From NCBI GenBank assembly GCA_964393275.1, contig CAYMTA010000006.1:1-64000 (forward strand): 64,000 nucleotides of DNA. Reading direction: 5' to 3'. Below the pieces are notes generated by a model. That model had not been told where the DNA came from, did not search any database, and saw nothing but the letters and a program-made list of their open reading frames with translations. Below, piece after piece: positions 1 through 9,379 of the stretch. This DNA is from SLRI01 sp964393275. Lineage in GTDB: Bacteria > Pseudomonadota > Alphaproteobacteria > Geminicoccales > Geminicoccaceae. Position 1 is the stretch's first letter. The number at the start of each line of letters is the position of its first letter. A program made the position numbers and the translations under genes.

Positions 1-1
1 G

Positions 2-30
2 GGGTCGATCCCCGCGTGAGCGGGGGAGCC
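2..30 (-). CRISPR. CRISPR repeat (type I-E), leader-proximal, array truncated by window edge
   Basis: A 29-nt unit with a CCCCGC-GTGA-GCGGGG stem-loop. Read on the minus strand it starts GGCTCCCCCGC and ends GGGGATCGACCC, which resembles the usual type I-E repeat with its 3' crRNA handle. It lies directly after the 3' end of cas2, where type I-E arrays normally begin. Only this repeat is inside the window, so spacer number and content cannot be given. The call rests on similarity to the known repeat family and on the cas context. Confidence 0.85.
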
Positions 31-95
31 TCTGCCACCCAACTATCTAAAAATCCTACAATGTCAAAGAGCGTGCAGGCGGATTCGTTTCAACT
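31..95 (-). promoter_or_regulatory. CRISPR leader (partial or complete)
   Basis: This stretch between the cas2 stop codon and the first repeat is clearly more AT-rich than the surrounding genes. On the minus strand it holds TTTGACATTGTAGG followed by TTTTTAGATAG, ending at the repeat. A TTGACA -35-like hexamer is visible but no convincing -10 at the right distance. By analogy with other type I-E loci this should carry the pre-crRNA promoter and the adaptation signals. The leader may extend into the end of cas2. Confidence 0.6.
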
Positions 96-386
96 TTATC
101 GCGCAACGGTTGTGACGAGGCCGCCATCCAGTTCGACGAATGTTCGGGCCGGCAGGCCGAGGGTGAGGATGCCCTGGCCGCAGGGCTCGGCCGGGTCGCG
201 CCAGGTCATCACGATCGAGCCGCCGCCGAGCGAGCCGTGCCACTCGGCGAGCACCGCCCAGACCCGCTGCCGGACGCCCTTGCTCATCCGGGGTGCCGTG
301 TAGACGCCCGGCGCGATCTCCAGCATCGCCGAGGCGAGGAAGCCACGGAACCGCTCGGCGACGCTCGTCGTGACGACGACCACCAT
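96..386 (-). CDS. cas2: CRISPR-associated endoribonuclease Cas2, type I-E
   Basis: The 96-residue product has the type I-E Cas2 layout: an MVVVVTTSV first strand, then ERFRGFLASAMLEIAPGVY, and the late FVELDGG segment. Cas2 forms the central dimer of the Cas1-Cas2 spacer-integration complex. The gene begins 19 bp after the cas1 stop codon and is the last gene of the cas operon, followed by leader and repeat. Length matches the subtype (about 95 aa). Confidence 0.93.
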   Translation of the reverse strand: MVVVVTTSVAERFRGFLASAMLEIAPGVYTAPRMSKGVRQRVWAVLAEWHGSLGGGSIVMTWRDPAEPCGQGILTLGLPARTFVELDGGLVTTVAR

Positions 387-405
387 CAGCCTGCCGCCCC
401 GCCCA

Positions 406-1275
406 TCAATCCTCCGCTTCGAACAGCGTCTTGATCCGCTCGATCAGCGTGTCGACCAGCTTCTCCTTGCGGAAGGCCTCGCTCGCCCGGCGCCGGACCT
501 CGCGCTCGAGAACCAGCTTCGGATCGTCGAGGCAGGCGCGCGCCGTGGCGAAGGCGACCGGCACGGTCACCGTGGTCCGCGCGAGGTCGGTGATGTCGAG
601 GATGAAGGCGCGAGCGCTGTCCTCGTGGACGAAGCCGAGCTGCGGGATGGTCGCCGTGGCCGCCACCGCGATCGCCGCCGCCGCCTCGACGCAGGTGACG
701 GCGTGGTTGATCGCCTGGTTGGGCAGGTCGGCGGCGTTCGGATCGGCGCGGTCGTAGCGGCGGCCCTTCCAGGGGACGCGGTGGCGCTCGGCGAGGAGCT
801 TGTAGGATTCCTTGATCCGCGCCCCTTCGATGCCGCGCAGCACCGCCGGGTCCTGGTGCGGCACCACCTCGTCGAAACGCCAGGCGAACATCCGCCGGGC
901 GATGCCGACCCGTGTGTCGGGATCGGCCCAGAGCCGCGCCTGCCGCCGCGCCAGCCGGCTGTCGTCCGGGCCGAAGGGCTGCGCCGTGTAGACCCGCGTG
1001 CCGCCGGCGCCAATCGCGACCAGGGCCGTGCCGTGCCGCGCCAGCAGCCGGAGCGCGTCGTGCGTGACGCTGCTGCCCGGCCCGATCAGGATCGCCGAGA
1101 CGGTCTGGAAAGGAATGGCGTAGTCGCCGGCCTCGAGCGCGGGCGAGCCCGCCGCCGCGAAGCGCAGCGTGCCGTCCTCGACCGAAAGCCGCCCGCGCTC
1201 CAGCCAGACCAGCCCGTGCCGGTCGACATGCGGGATGCGCGCCGTCTCCAGCCCGAGGCGGCCGAGCAGCACCAT
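406..1275 (-). CDS. cas1: CRISPR-associated endonuclease Cas1, type I-E
   Basis: Cas1 integrase of the spacer-acquisition complex, 289 aa (E. coli Cas1 is 305). The metal-binding triad can be aligned with E. coli E141/H208/D221: E150 in RGIEGARIKESY, H217 in GFVHEDSARAF and D230 in LDITDL. I chose the ATG at 1275, giving MVLLGRLGLETARIPHV, because it starts 4 bp after the cas6e stop codon and matches the family N-terminus. A longer in-frame start would add 22 low-quality residues overlapping cas6e. Confidence 0.95.
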   Translation of the reverse strand: MVLLGRLGLETARIPHVDRHGLVWLERGRLSVEDGTLRFAAAGSPALEAGDYAIPFQTVSAILIGPGSSVTHDALRLLARHGTALVAIGAGGTRVYTAQPFGPDDSRLARRQARLWADPDTRVGIARRMFAWRFDEVVPHQDPAVLRGIEGARIKESYKLLAERHRVPWKGRRYDRADPNAADLPNQAINHAVTCVEAAAAIAVAATATIPQLGFVHEDSARAFILDITDLARTTVTVPVAFATARACLDDPKLVLEREVRRRASEAFRKEKLVDTLIERIKTLFEAED

Positions 1276-1279
1276 GGCC

Positions 1280-2062
1280 CTAGCCCGCCGGCCGCAGCAG
1301 CAGCATGCCGAACCCGAACGCCCGGTGCCGCCCGACCCCACGCGCCAAAAGGCCCTGGAAGCGTTCGGGGTCGGTCACTTGCAGGACGCCTTCGAGCGTC
1401 GCATCCGGCCGTCGTGCCGCCGTCCGCGCCCGCAGCGCCGGCAGCCGCTTCGGCGGCCCTTCGGCGGTCCCGGTGCGCCCGTTGGGCGAGGCATGGCTGC
1501 GCCGCACCAGGGTCGTCAGGCGAAAGCCCGAAAGCCTTGCGTCGATCAGCTCCGCTCCGCCTTCCTGGAGCAGACGCCGCAACCAGTCGCGGTACACGTC
1601 CGCACGGTCCGGCTTCGGGGCGCCGGGGTCGGCCGACGCCACGTGCACGTAGGCGTCGAGCTCGCGCTTCTTGCCGCCATCGGTGCGCAGCGTCCGAACG
1701 ATGGGGCAGATGCGCGTGGAAAACGCCAGCGTGCGCCCGGCCGTGAACGCTTCGGGCAGGGCCTTGGCGCCCAGGCCCGATTCTGGAAAGACTGCGGCCG
1801 CTTCGCCAGGGGCCGATGCGAGGGCCGAGCGCAGGCCCTTCTCGTCCACGTTCCCATAGCCCAGCAACTCCAATGGCCTTCCCTTGTCGGGATCGGGCTC
1901 GAAGACGCGAAACGGCTGTGGGGCTAGGGCACCGAACGCCCGGCGCAGCGCCAGATGCCAGAGATAGCCCGGATCATGCTCCGCATCGCGCAAGCCTGCC
2001 GCATGCGCGAAGCTGGCGAGCCGCCGGGCCTGGGGCCAGAGCCGGACCAGATGGAGGCTCAA
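1280..2062 (-). CDS. cas6e: CRISPR pre-crRNA endoribonuclease Cas6e (CasE/Cse3)
   Basis: A 260-residue Cas6e, which cleaves pre-crRNA at the repeat stem-loop and stays bound to the 3' handle within Cascade. It begins MSLHLVRLWP, has the conserved early segment HDPGYLWHLALRRAFG, and ends with the glycine-rich GVGRHRAFGFGMLLL loop typical of RAMP-fold Cas6 proteins. The start is TTG at 2062, overlapping the cas5 stop codon as TTGA, which suggests translational coupling. A somewhat Pro/Arg-rich stretch lies near residues 195-220. Confidence 0.92.
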   Translation of the reverse strand: MSLHLVRLWPQARRLASFAHAAGLRDAEHDPGYLWHLALRRAFGALAPQPFRVFEPDPDKGRPLELLGYGNVDEKGLRSALASAPGEAAAVFPESGLGAKALPEAFTAGRTLAFSTRICPIVRTLRTDGGKKRELDAYVHVASADPGAPKPDRADVYRDWLRRLLQEGGAELIDARLSGFRLTTLVRRSHASPNGRTGTAEGPPKRLPALRARTAARRPDATLEGVLQVTDPERFQGLLARGVGRHRAFGFGMLLLRPAG

Positions 2063-2739
2063 GGCGTCCCCTCCCGCAGCACGCGGCGCTGGCTCAGGCC
2101 GGCATGAAAGCCCATGCGCCAGTCGCGGCGATCGGCGACTTGCAAGCGCCGGCCGGCGGGCTCGGTCTCCAGCGCCTCGGTCTCGATCCTTCCCTCCCCG
2201 CCAAGCTGGTCGAGTGCCGCCACGAGCGAATCCGCCTCCACCACCCGATCGAAGATCGGCCGACTCGGCGGGCAGCCTTTGCGGCCGATGAAGAGCGGTC
2301 GCTCCGGCCGTTCCAGCGCCAACTGCACCGCCTCCAGGTTCGGGGCCTCGTCGGGCAGATCGAGCGCCATTGCCACGGTGACCTTGCTGTTCGCCCGGTA
2401 GTGCCGGTAGCGCAGCGCCGGCCCGCTATAGGAGTTCGCGCCGCCGGCCCGCTCGGCCGGCACGCCGCGCGTCGTCCAGATCGGATCGCTCTGCGACAGT
2501 TCCGCCGTCTGGAAATCGACCAGCGCGTCGCCCGCCTGGTCGAGCCGGGCCGCGAAGCGCAATCGCTCCTGCAATCGCTGCAAGGCGTGGACATCGCGAT
2601 GCTCGAAGCCCAACGCGTTCGCGATCAGTCCGGTGAGCAGCGATCGCCCGGGCAACGGGCGAGTCGGCCTGATCTCGTCGATCGCCGTATCGCCGAAGCT
2701 CATCAGTGGCCCTTCGAGCCGAAGGATCAGGCAGCGCAT
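2059..2739 (-). CDS. cas5e: Cascade subunit Cas5e (CasD)
   Basis: 226-residue RAMP protein that caps the 5' handle of crRNA in type I-E Cascade. The N-terminus MRCLILRLEGPLMSFG and the following RPTRPLPGRSLLTGLI are the Cas5 signature. I chose the ATG at 2739, which overlaps the cas7 stop codon (TGATG). An upstream in-frame start would add 34 residues running antiparallel through cas7 and without family similarity. The order cas7-cas5-cas6e is standard for I-E. Confidence 0.93.
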   Translation of the reverse strand: MRCLILRLEGPLMSFGDTAIDEIRPTRPLPGRSLLTGLIANALGFEHRDVHALQRLQERLRFAARLDQAGDALVDFQTAELSQSDPIWTTRGVPAERAGGANSYSGPALRYRHYRANSKVTVAMALDLPDEAPNLEAVQLALERPERPLFIGRKGCPPSRPIFDRVVEADSLVAALDQLGGEGRIETEALETEPAGRRLQVADRRDWRMGFHAGLSQRRVLREGTP

Positions 2740-3926
2740 CACGCCGCACCCGAAATCGCCGCTGCCACTGCCCTGGTCAGCGCCGGAAATAACGTCGTCT
2801 CGGCACCTTCCACGGTGATCTCGTGTCGGGTCGCCAGCCACCTGGTAGCCTCGCTGCCGTACATCCCGTCGATTGCCGCCACATGCCGGGCCAAGGCTGC
2901 CGCCGCCTCGGCGTCGAGGGGGGCCTTTGCGATGGGCTTCATGAAGGCATTGGCGAGCGTGCGCGGCTGCTCGTCACCGGCCTCGACCATGACCAGCGAC
3001 GCCCAGTCGTAAGGTGCGGTCGAGCCTTTCTTCGCGCCCGGCGTCACCTTGGCGATCAGGTGCAGAAGCGATTCCACCGTCTTCGCCGCCAGCGTCCGGT
3101 CGGCGGCGAGCCAGTTCTTCCGCTCCACCCCTTCGAGGTTCGAGACGAGCAGCGGCACGTCCACGACGACATAACCGTAATAGACGCCCGACGTGAGATC
3201 GGCCGTGTTCAGATGCCCCGCACCCGAGCCCTGCTCCTCGGCCTGGAGATCGTCGACCGCCGTGAAATAGTCGGGCTCGGACGCCTGCTCGTGCACCGTG
3301 AACGCATGCGCCACATGCACCGCCGCATCGACCCTGGCATCCCGGTCGCCCGATACGAACCGCCCGAACATCGCCGCATCGATTCCCGCACCGGCCTTGA
3401 GCGCGTGGAGATTCTTGAACTCCTCCTTGCTCTTCTTGAGGCGCTCGCCTGCAATCTCCTTAGCCTTCTTCGGATCACGCTCGGCTTCTTCGACGATGGA
3501 ACGAACCAGCTTGCGAAAGAAGCGGACCTCCGGCCTGCCGAGCACCATGACCTCGGCACGGCCAAGCCCCGTCGTGTCGCCAGCCGGCTTTTTCTTGGCT
3601 TCCTCGGACGCATAGAACTTTGCCTGGATTTCCTTAATGGCCGCAATAACGGCGTCCTCCGGGTACCCTTCCTCGAAGAGAGCCTTCGCCACCTTCTCTT
3701 GCCACAACAGACGGCTTCTGATGGCGAGGCCCGAATCGCCGACATTCTTCAAAGCGTAATCAGATTCCGCACGTGCCCAATGCCGCTTCAGGCACTGCGA
3801 CGAAACCCGCAGCCGCTCGACACTGCCGAACGGCAGCCGCTTGGCGAGCCCCGCATCATCACGATTGAGCAGCGTGCCCGGATAGGAATGCAGCGTGTGG
3901 ATCTGAATGAACTTGGGGGTCGTCAT
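2739..3926 (-). CDS. cas7e: Cascade backbone subunit Cas7e (CasC/Cse4)
   Basis: 395-residue backbone protein that polymerises along the crRNA spacer. The opening FIQIHTLHSYPGTLLNRDD and SVERLRVSSQCLKRHWA are characteristic of Cse4/CasC, as is SGVYYGYVVVDVPLLVSNL in the second half. The start ATG overlaps the cse2 stop codon (ATGA). Its length is somewhat above the E. coli protein (363 aa); the extra appears to be in a Lys/Glu-rich region around residues 100-180. Confidence 0.95.
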   Translation of the reverse strand: MTTPKFIQIHTLHSYPGTLLNRDDAGLAKRLPFGSVERLRVSSQCLKRHWARAESDYALKNVGDSGLAIRSRLLWQEKVAKALFEEGYPEDAVIAAIKEIQAKFYASEEAKKKPAGDTTGLGRAEVMVLGRPEVRFFRKLVRSIVEEAERDPKKAKEIAGERLKKSKEEFKNLHALKAGAGIDAAMFGRFVSGDRDARVDAAVHVAHAFTVHEQASEPDYFTAVDDLQAEEQGSGAGHLNTADLTSGVYYGYVVVDVPLLVSNLEGVERKNWLAADRTLAAKTVESLLHLIAKVTPGAKKGSTAPYDWASLVMVEAGDEQPRTLANAFMKPIAKAPLDAEAAAALARHVAAIDGMYGSEATRWLATRHEITVEGAETTLFPALTRAVAAAISGAA

Positions 3927-4441
3927 GCGGCCTCTCCTTTCGGATTCTGCAGATTGTATTGCCGGCGGTAATAGTCCTTGGCGATGCGCCGGCGGATGGC
4001 GTCGTTCGGCCAGTAGGCGAGGGCGAACACGTCGAACCAGTCGAACCGGCCGGCGTCACCCTTCGAGCCCATGAGCCGCGCCAAACGGCGCACCTCACCG
4101 GGCAGGGCTTCGGCATCGGTGCGCAGGAGCCGCAGCAGCCGGGCCTCGCTGATCTCTGCCTCGGCCATGGCGAAGCCGAGCGAGCGGCGCTCCGGCGAGC
4201 GGTGGAACGGATGGGCGATCGCCATGCCGTTGATCGTGATCGCCACGGCCCGCTCGGCCCGCTCATTGTCCAAAGCGACAGGCGCGTGCGTGTTCACGAG
4301 CAGCCAGAAGGCCGCCCCCTCCGGCCGCGCCGGCTGCAAGCGGCGCAGGCTCGCGAGCTGACCGGCCGGGTAGTCCTCGCGCTCCATATGCCACGCGATG
4401 TCGCCCACGGCCTTGCGCCAATCGATCCCGTCAGTCGACAT
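3923..4441 (-). CDS. cse2: Cascade small subunit Cse2 (CasB)
   Basis: 172-residue alpha-helical small subunit, two copies of which line the belly of Cascade and stabilise the R-loop. Visible family features are the start DWRKAVGDIAWHMEREDYPAGQ and the segment ARPEGAAFWLLVN. The gene overlaps cse1 by 11 nt upstream and cas7 by 4 nt downstream, so the three are probably co-translated. Confidence 0.9.
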   Translation of the reverse strand: MSTDGIDWRKAVGDIAWHMEREDYPAGQLASLRRLQPARPEGAAFWLLVNTHAPVALDNERAERAVAITINGMAIAHPFHRSPERRSLGFAMAEAEISEARLLRLLRTDAEALPGEVRRLARLMGSKGDAGRFDWFDVFALAYWPNDAIRRRIAKDYYRRQYNLQNPKGEAA

Positions 4442-6136
4442 CGGCGACCTCCTTCACCCGCTTCGGCATGTACCCGTTGAAGCTCTTCCAGAAGAGCGCC
4501 TCGAGCCTCTCCTCGGCCACGGCCTGCGCCTTCAGCCGCCGAACCCCGGCGGTCGGCAGGGAATGCAGCGCAGCGGCGAAAACCGCATCAGCAGTGGCGC
4601 GGAGGAACCGGCCCCAGGCCGTCTCGTCGCCTGTCTCGGCGAGCCGGAAAAGCTGATCGAAGAACGCCTCGTCGATCCGCTGGTCGGCCATCTTCAGCCA
4701 CTGCTGCACCCACCGCCCCGCGGTCCGGTCACCAAAATCGACCTCGGCATCCCCCGCCTGGATCAAGGTGAGGAGCGGGACCTTGAGAACCCGATTCTGC
4801 AGCGTTCCCGCATCGGCCACGAGCTGCGCGGCGAGCTTGGCGACTTTGTCACGCTCGCGATCGTCGAACAGAAACCCGCGCCGCCTTTGGCTATCGATCG
4901 CCACTTCGCGAGAATGATGACCCTCGGTCGTTCCCTGCCCGCGCACGGTCACGTCGAATCGTGCCCAGGCGGGCAAGCGATCGACCCCGTCGTGCCATTC
5001 GAGCAGCAGCGGCCTCAGCCACTTTTCCCGAGCAAACAGGACGTCGCTCATGACACGATAAGTCGGCGTCGAGTTGTAAGCCGCGGACGTCTTCTCGAGG
5101 TTGATGGGAATCCAGGGATCGCCGACATTGCCCAGCGTGCCCTTGGCCGCAACCCGTGCGACCTTGGAGCCGACGCTCTTCGCCGTGATCCGCCCCCGGC
5201 AGTCCGCATAGAGCCGCACCCGACGACAGACCTCGATGAACCAGGGATCGAGCTCGCGGAACTCCAGGCTTCGCTCGCCGTCCCAGGGCAGGCACCATAA
5301 AAGTGCTGCCCCTCCCTCTTCCGCGAACTCCTCGATCCGCTCGAAGAACCAGGACCGATGCCCGAGCATCACCTCGACATCGCGCCGCCAATGTGCGCCG
5401 ATGCCGCCATCCGGCACGAGACCGACGAACGGCCGCGTGGCAAAGCCGCCATTCATGCGTGCGATGCCGTAATTGCCGGCCCCCAGAAAGCCACCTGTTG
5501 TCTGCAGCATGACGAGGGCCGCAGCCCAGGCCGCTGGCGTCGCCTCGGCGACCAGCCCTTGCTTCACCCCATGGTTCTTCGCCGTGACCAGCACATCGAG
5601 GTCGTCGGCGGTGTCGATCGTTGTCTTGTGCGGATCGGCCGAGCCTCCGGGAACCGGCGGCTGCATGAAAGCGGGCTTGGTGACATCCGACACGACAAGA
5701 CGCCAAGGCTCATCGTCGGACCATTTGCGGGTCAGCCCGCGAAGCAGGTCGCGCCACTCTTCAGCCTCGCCCGGAATGCCGCTGCAGCCGCCATGCTGCA
5801 GCGCGATCGCGGCAAGCTGGACCATGAAGCTGTGCCACGGCGCGTGTTGATGCGGNNNNNNNNNNNNNNNNNNNNNNNNNNNNNNNNNNNNNNNNNNNNN
5901 NNNNNNNNNNNNNNNNNNNNNNNNNNNNNNNNNNNNNNNNNNNNNNNNNNNNNNNGCGCGATCGCGGCAAGCTGGACCATGAAGCTGTGCCACGGCGCGT
6001 GTTGATGCGGACGGAGAAAGGGGAGATCGAGGACTGCATCCCTCGAATACGTCGCAAGAAGCGCCGGTAGATCGCCGTGGCCGACAACGTTTCTGGTGTC
6101 AACAAACGGCAAGATCGAATCAGCCAAGAGGTTCAC
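4431..6136 (-). CDS. cse1: Cascade large subunit Cse1 (CasA), interrupted by an assembly gap
   Basis: Cse1 recognises the PAM and recruits Cas3. The raw sequence is split by 100 Ns (5856-5955) with a 55-bp duplicate on either side. Removing the Ns and one duplicate joins the two reading frames exactly, giving (1706-155)=1551 bp, 517 codons, 516 aa, close to E. coli Cse1 (502). I chose GTG at 6136, giving MNLLADSILPFVDTRN, which matches the Cse1 N-terminus and lies 2 bp after the cas3 stop codon. Later segments such as KPAFMQPPVPGG and HGVKQG fit the family. As written the gene is out of frame, but I take this as artefact, not mutation. Confidence 0.9.
5801..6010. repeat. 55-bp duplication flanking an N gap (assembly artefact)
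   Basis: Bases 5801-5855 and 5956-6010 are identical, starting GCGCGATCGC and ending TTGATGCGG, and they enclose exactly 100 Ns. This is the pattern left when a scaffolder joins two contigs whose ends overlap but were not merged, using the conventional 100-N placeholder. Collapsing it restores cse1 in frame. Confidence 0.92.
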
Positions 6137-6138
6137 GG

Positions 6139-8712
6139 CTATTGTCTCTCTATCAGTTGCAGCCCGAAGCGGTCGTACCGGTAGGCCGATCCTTCGAACT
6201 GAAAGAAATCCCCCGATACGATCGCCGAAGGTATCTCTGCTGGCAGCTCCTTCGGCGCCATCCACCGCGGCAGCCTCAGGCGCTCCAGTTTCTGCCCGAA
6301 GGGTGAGTCGAGCGCCGGCTCCAGCGGCAGGAGCAGGTCTTGCGCGCCGAGCCGGGTGGCGAGCTTCTCGGCTGCAGGCGGCCATTCCGTCTCCGAGAAT
6401 CGCTTCGAATAGTCGATGCTCGCATCCTTGCCCTGCGAGCGCAGGGCAATGGCAAGGCCCCGGTAGCGCTTCCAGTACGCGTCCCAAGCGCTGCCGAGTT
6501 GATCCGCCAAACCCCGCAGCCGCTCCTCGTGCGTCCCTTCCTCGACCAGCCGGCGATTGTCGGCCGGAATGGTCCAACTCGGCGCCGTCGCCACCATTTG
6601 GCGGGTCGCCTCGACGGAGAGCACATTGTCGTAGGCCCGCTCCGGCCCGATGCCGTGCCGGGCGCGGTGGAGAAAGCTCGTGAGATCGGCAGCCTCCGGC
6701 AGCAGCACGACGCATCGGGCTGCCCTGAAGCCCTTGGGTCGGTCCTTGCGCTCGTGTCGATGCAGGCGACCGATTCGCTGCAGCAGCACGTCGACGGGAG
6801 CGAGGTCCGTGATCAGCAGATCAGCGTCCACATCGAGCGATTGCTCCAGCGTCTGGGTCGCGACGATCAGCGCCGGCCCGCTGCCGGCCCTTTTGCCGAA
6901 GCGGGCCTCCACCGCCGCATCCAGCAACCGGCGATCCTCCGCCGCGAACCGTCCATGATGCAGCGTGCGGACGTCACCGACACGGAAGAAGGCCGCGTGC
7001 TCCGCCGGCAAGAGCAGTTCCAGCGCTTCCTGCGTCGCGATCGCCGCTGTCACGGTGTTGCGCAGGACGAGGACGCGCGCACCGGTTCCCACCGCCTCGG
7101 CCGCTAGGGCAGCCACCGCCTCCGGCCGATCGATGAGCGGCATTGGCTCGATCGCGACGGTCTTGCCGGGCCCTTCAGCGGCGACATCCACCGGGTCCGC
7201 ATGGCTCGGCGTGATCCGCGGATAGGCCGTGGCGATTGCCGCATCGAGCGCTGGAGCGGCCTTCTGACCATGGACCAACCGCTCGCGGGTCCCGGCCCCG
7301 ACGGTTGCGGACATCAACAGCACATGCCCGCCCGACGCCCTGAAAAGCGTCATGAGCCGCTCGGCCAGCGTCGTCATGTAGGCGTCGCTGGAATGGACCT
7401 CGTCGATCACCAGGAGATGGCGGACGAGGCAGGCAGCCCTCAAATGCGCGTGCTTGACCGCGAGCGCGCCCAGGAGCGCCTGATCGATCGTGCCGACGGC
7501 AAAGCCGGTCGCCATGTAGCGCTTCGGTTGCTCCGCGGCCCAGCGCTCCGTGCGCCGATCCTCGGTCTCAAGGTCGCTCCACTGCACCCGAAAATCGGGC
7601 AGGCGCGTCCCTTCCGCATCCCCCATCCGGAAATAGCCCGGCACCGCGAGGAGCGGCTCGGGCGCGGCGTCACCATAGGTCGCCAGCAGCCATCGCCGCA
7701 TCCGCCCGTGTAGCTGCACGGCGGCCGAGCGCAGCGGCACGGCGAAATAGCAGCCGTCGACGAGCCCGGCATCGATCAGCCGGCTCGCCCAGCGAAAGGC
7801 AGCCTCGGTCTTGCCCGAGCCCGTCTCGCTCTCCAGCAGCACCACGGAGCCCGACTCGTCCGGCAGCGGCAGCCCGTCGAGCGCCGTTTGCGCCGGCCGT
7901 GGCGCATTGCCGTCGAATTGCCGAGCGAAGGAGAGCAAGGGTCGCGGCAGCTCCGGCGGCACGAAACCGATACGCTTTATGATTTGCGCCGCCTGCTCGC
8001 GCACAAAGGCGAGTCGGGGCGGATCAGCAGGCTCCGTGAAGCGAAACCAATCGGCATTCGAGCCGATCCAGTCCGCGAGCATCAGGAGGCCGGCGAAGAG
8101 GTGCTGGAACGACGGTGCTGCCGGAAGTTCGCCCGCCGCAGCCCGGAAGCCGTCCGGGAACTGCGCGCGCCCAACAGCCAAAAACTCTTGCAGCCGCCGG
8201 AGGGGCTCACCCTCCTTCGCCCGCCATGTCTCGACGAGGTGTCGGTCCGAGCCGCGGCTGAAGCCGAGATCGGGCTTGCTACCGTGATGCGAGAAGACGC
8301 CTTCCAGATAGTCCTGGAGAACCTCGTCGCCCCATTGCCCCAATCCCAGCTCGGCCAAGGCGCGGCTGAAATCGAGCCAAAGGTCGCCCTCGCACCACAA
8401 TGGCTTGAGGGCTGACAGATGCCCGACCGTGCCGCGACGTTCGACCGAAGCCTTGGCCTGAAAAGCGGGGGCGCATTTGCCGAGATCGTGGATGAAGGCG
8501 AGGAAGGCGAGGCGCGCGATCAGCCCATCGTCGATACCGTCGAGTCCCGCCGCGCGTGCCAGCCGCCGCCTGACGGTCGGTTGGCGAAGCAGCGCCTCCA
8601 GAACGCCGGCTACGTCGATGCAATGATCGACCAGTGGATGCCAGGCGGGGCCGCCACGCTCGGCGTCGCGGAATTTTCCCCAGAGATCGCCGGGGCCGGG
8701 AGCACCGTCCAC
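6139..8712 (-). CDS. cas3: CRISPR-associated nuclease/helicase Cas3, type I-E
   Basis: 857-residue Cas3 that degrades target DNA after Cascade binding. The HD nuclease domain has WHPLVDHCIDVAG (His near 25 and 30) and FIHDLGKC (HD at 75-76). The helicase has Walker A ESETGSGKTEA (about 294-303), the DEVH box VIDEVHSSDAY (437-440), LLMSATVG and the motif VI segment QRIGRLHRHER. I chose GTG at 8712 because an AGAGG Shine-Dalgarno lies about 8 nt upstream and the product then starts just before GDLWGKFRDAERG, as in the family. No ATG fits. First gene of the cas operon; cse1 follows after 2 bp. Confidence 0.93.
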   Translation of the reverse strand: MDGAPGPGDLWGKFRDAERGGPAWHPLVDHCIDVAGVLEALLRQPTVRRRLARAAGLDGIDDGLIARLAFLAFIHDLGKCAPAFQAKASVERRGTVGHLSALKPLWCEGDLWLDFSRALAELGLGQWGDEVLQDYLEGVFSHHGSKPDLGFSRGSDRHLVETWRAKEGEPLRRLQEFLAVGRAQFPDGFRAAAGELPAAPSFQHLFAGLLMLADWIGSNADWFRFTEPADPPRLAFVREQAAQIIKRIGFVPPELPRPLLSFARQFDGNAPRPAQTALDGLPLPDESGSVVLLESETGSGKTEAAFRWASRLIDAGLVDGCYFAVPLRSAAVQLHGRMRRWLLATYGDAAPEPLLAVPGYFRMGDAEGTRLPDFRVQWSDLETEDRRTERWAAEQPKRYMATGFAVGTIDQALLGALAVKHAHLRAACLVRHLLVIDEVHSSDAYMTTLAERLMTLFRASGGHVLLMSATVGAGTRERLVHGQKAAPALDAAIATAYPRITPSHADPVDVAAEGPGKTVAIEPMPLIDRPEAVAALAAEAVGTGARVLVLRNTVTAAIATQEALELLLPAEHAAFFRVGDVRTLHHGRFAAEDRRLLDAAVEARFGKRAGSGPALIVATQTLEQSLDVDADLLITDLAPVDVLLQRIGRLHRHERKDRPKGFRAARCVVLLPEAADLTSFLHRARHGIGPERAYDNVLSVEATRQMVATAPSWTIPADNRRLVEEGTHEERLRGLADQLGSAWDAYWKRYRGLAIALRSQGKDASIDYSKRFSETEWPPAAEKLATRLGAQDLLLPLEPALDSPFGQKLERLRLPRWMAPKELPAEIPSAIVSGDFFQFEGSAYRYDRFGLQLIERQ

Positions 8713-9311
8713 GCTCAGCGCCTCTCGCGCCGCGAGCGGCAGCTTCTCGTGGTTGACCGCCAGCCGACGTAGGCAACAACGCGACGGCCATGCTCCATTC
8801 AATCCTCCACCCGCTTGCCGGCATCGCGCCTTCAAGGGACGGCGCTCGCCACCCTCGCATTTGCCGCAGGCCAAGGCAATAATCGCTATGGTTGAAAACC
8901 CGCTTGCCAGCAACCGGAAATTTGCTCGGTCGATCGGGCTGGCGCCTTCGGCCCGGACCAGATCGCCCCCTTGCTTCGTCCTTCCAAGGCATCCGGCCAT
9001 CCGTTCGGCTAAAATTCCATCGACCGTCTCGAAAAATCGGACGCTTGGTCAACCGGGTTAAGGAATTTTTTCTTTTCCAGGTCGATTTTGCGGCGAGCTG
9101 AATGATTTTCTTTCCCACCGTCGAGCCGGAGACCGAATGTTCGTCCGGTTGGTCGCCTCGGACCCCACAGCCTGCCGACCGACGTTCGCAAGACGGCTGT
9201 CGCTGGCTCTGCCCGGCAACATTTCCGAGCATCCCCCGCCGGACAACCGAAATGGCGCGATCATTTCAGCGAACGGCAACGAATTTCCGCTTCGAGAAGG
9301 GGCGTATTTCC
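8713..9311. other. Intergenic region upstream of cas3, no gene seen
   Basis: About 600 bp between the cas3 start and composite repeat A. Open frames here lack family similarity and plausible starts. An AT-rich patch (AAGGAATTTTTTCTTTTCC near 9060-9080) could belong to the cas operon promoter, but I see no clear -35/-10 pair. Weak, gapped similarity to 49095-49296 (GATGATTTTC, then CCGTCGAGCCG) suggests the duplicated unit may originally have extended into this stretch. Confidence 0.5.
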
Positions 9312-9379
9312 CCAAAAGGACCGCCTTTTCCCGAACAATGCCGCCGAAGGTCTCCACCCACCCGTCTGCCGCCCCTCGG

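Noticed and set aside
4431..6136. cse1 as a frameshifted pseudogene
   Set aside because: The frame break is fully explained by the N run and the duplicated 55 bp; the collapsed sequence is in frame and of normal length.
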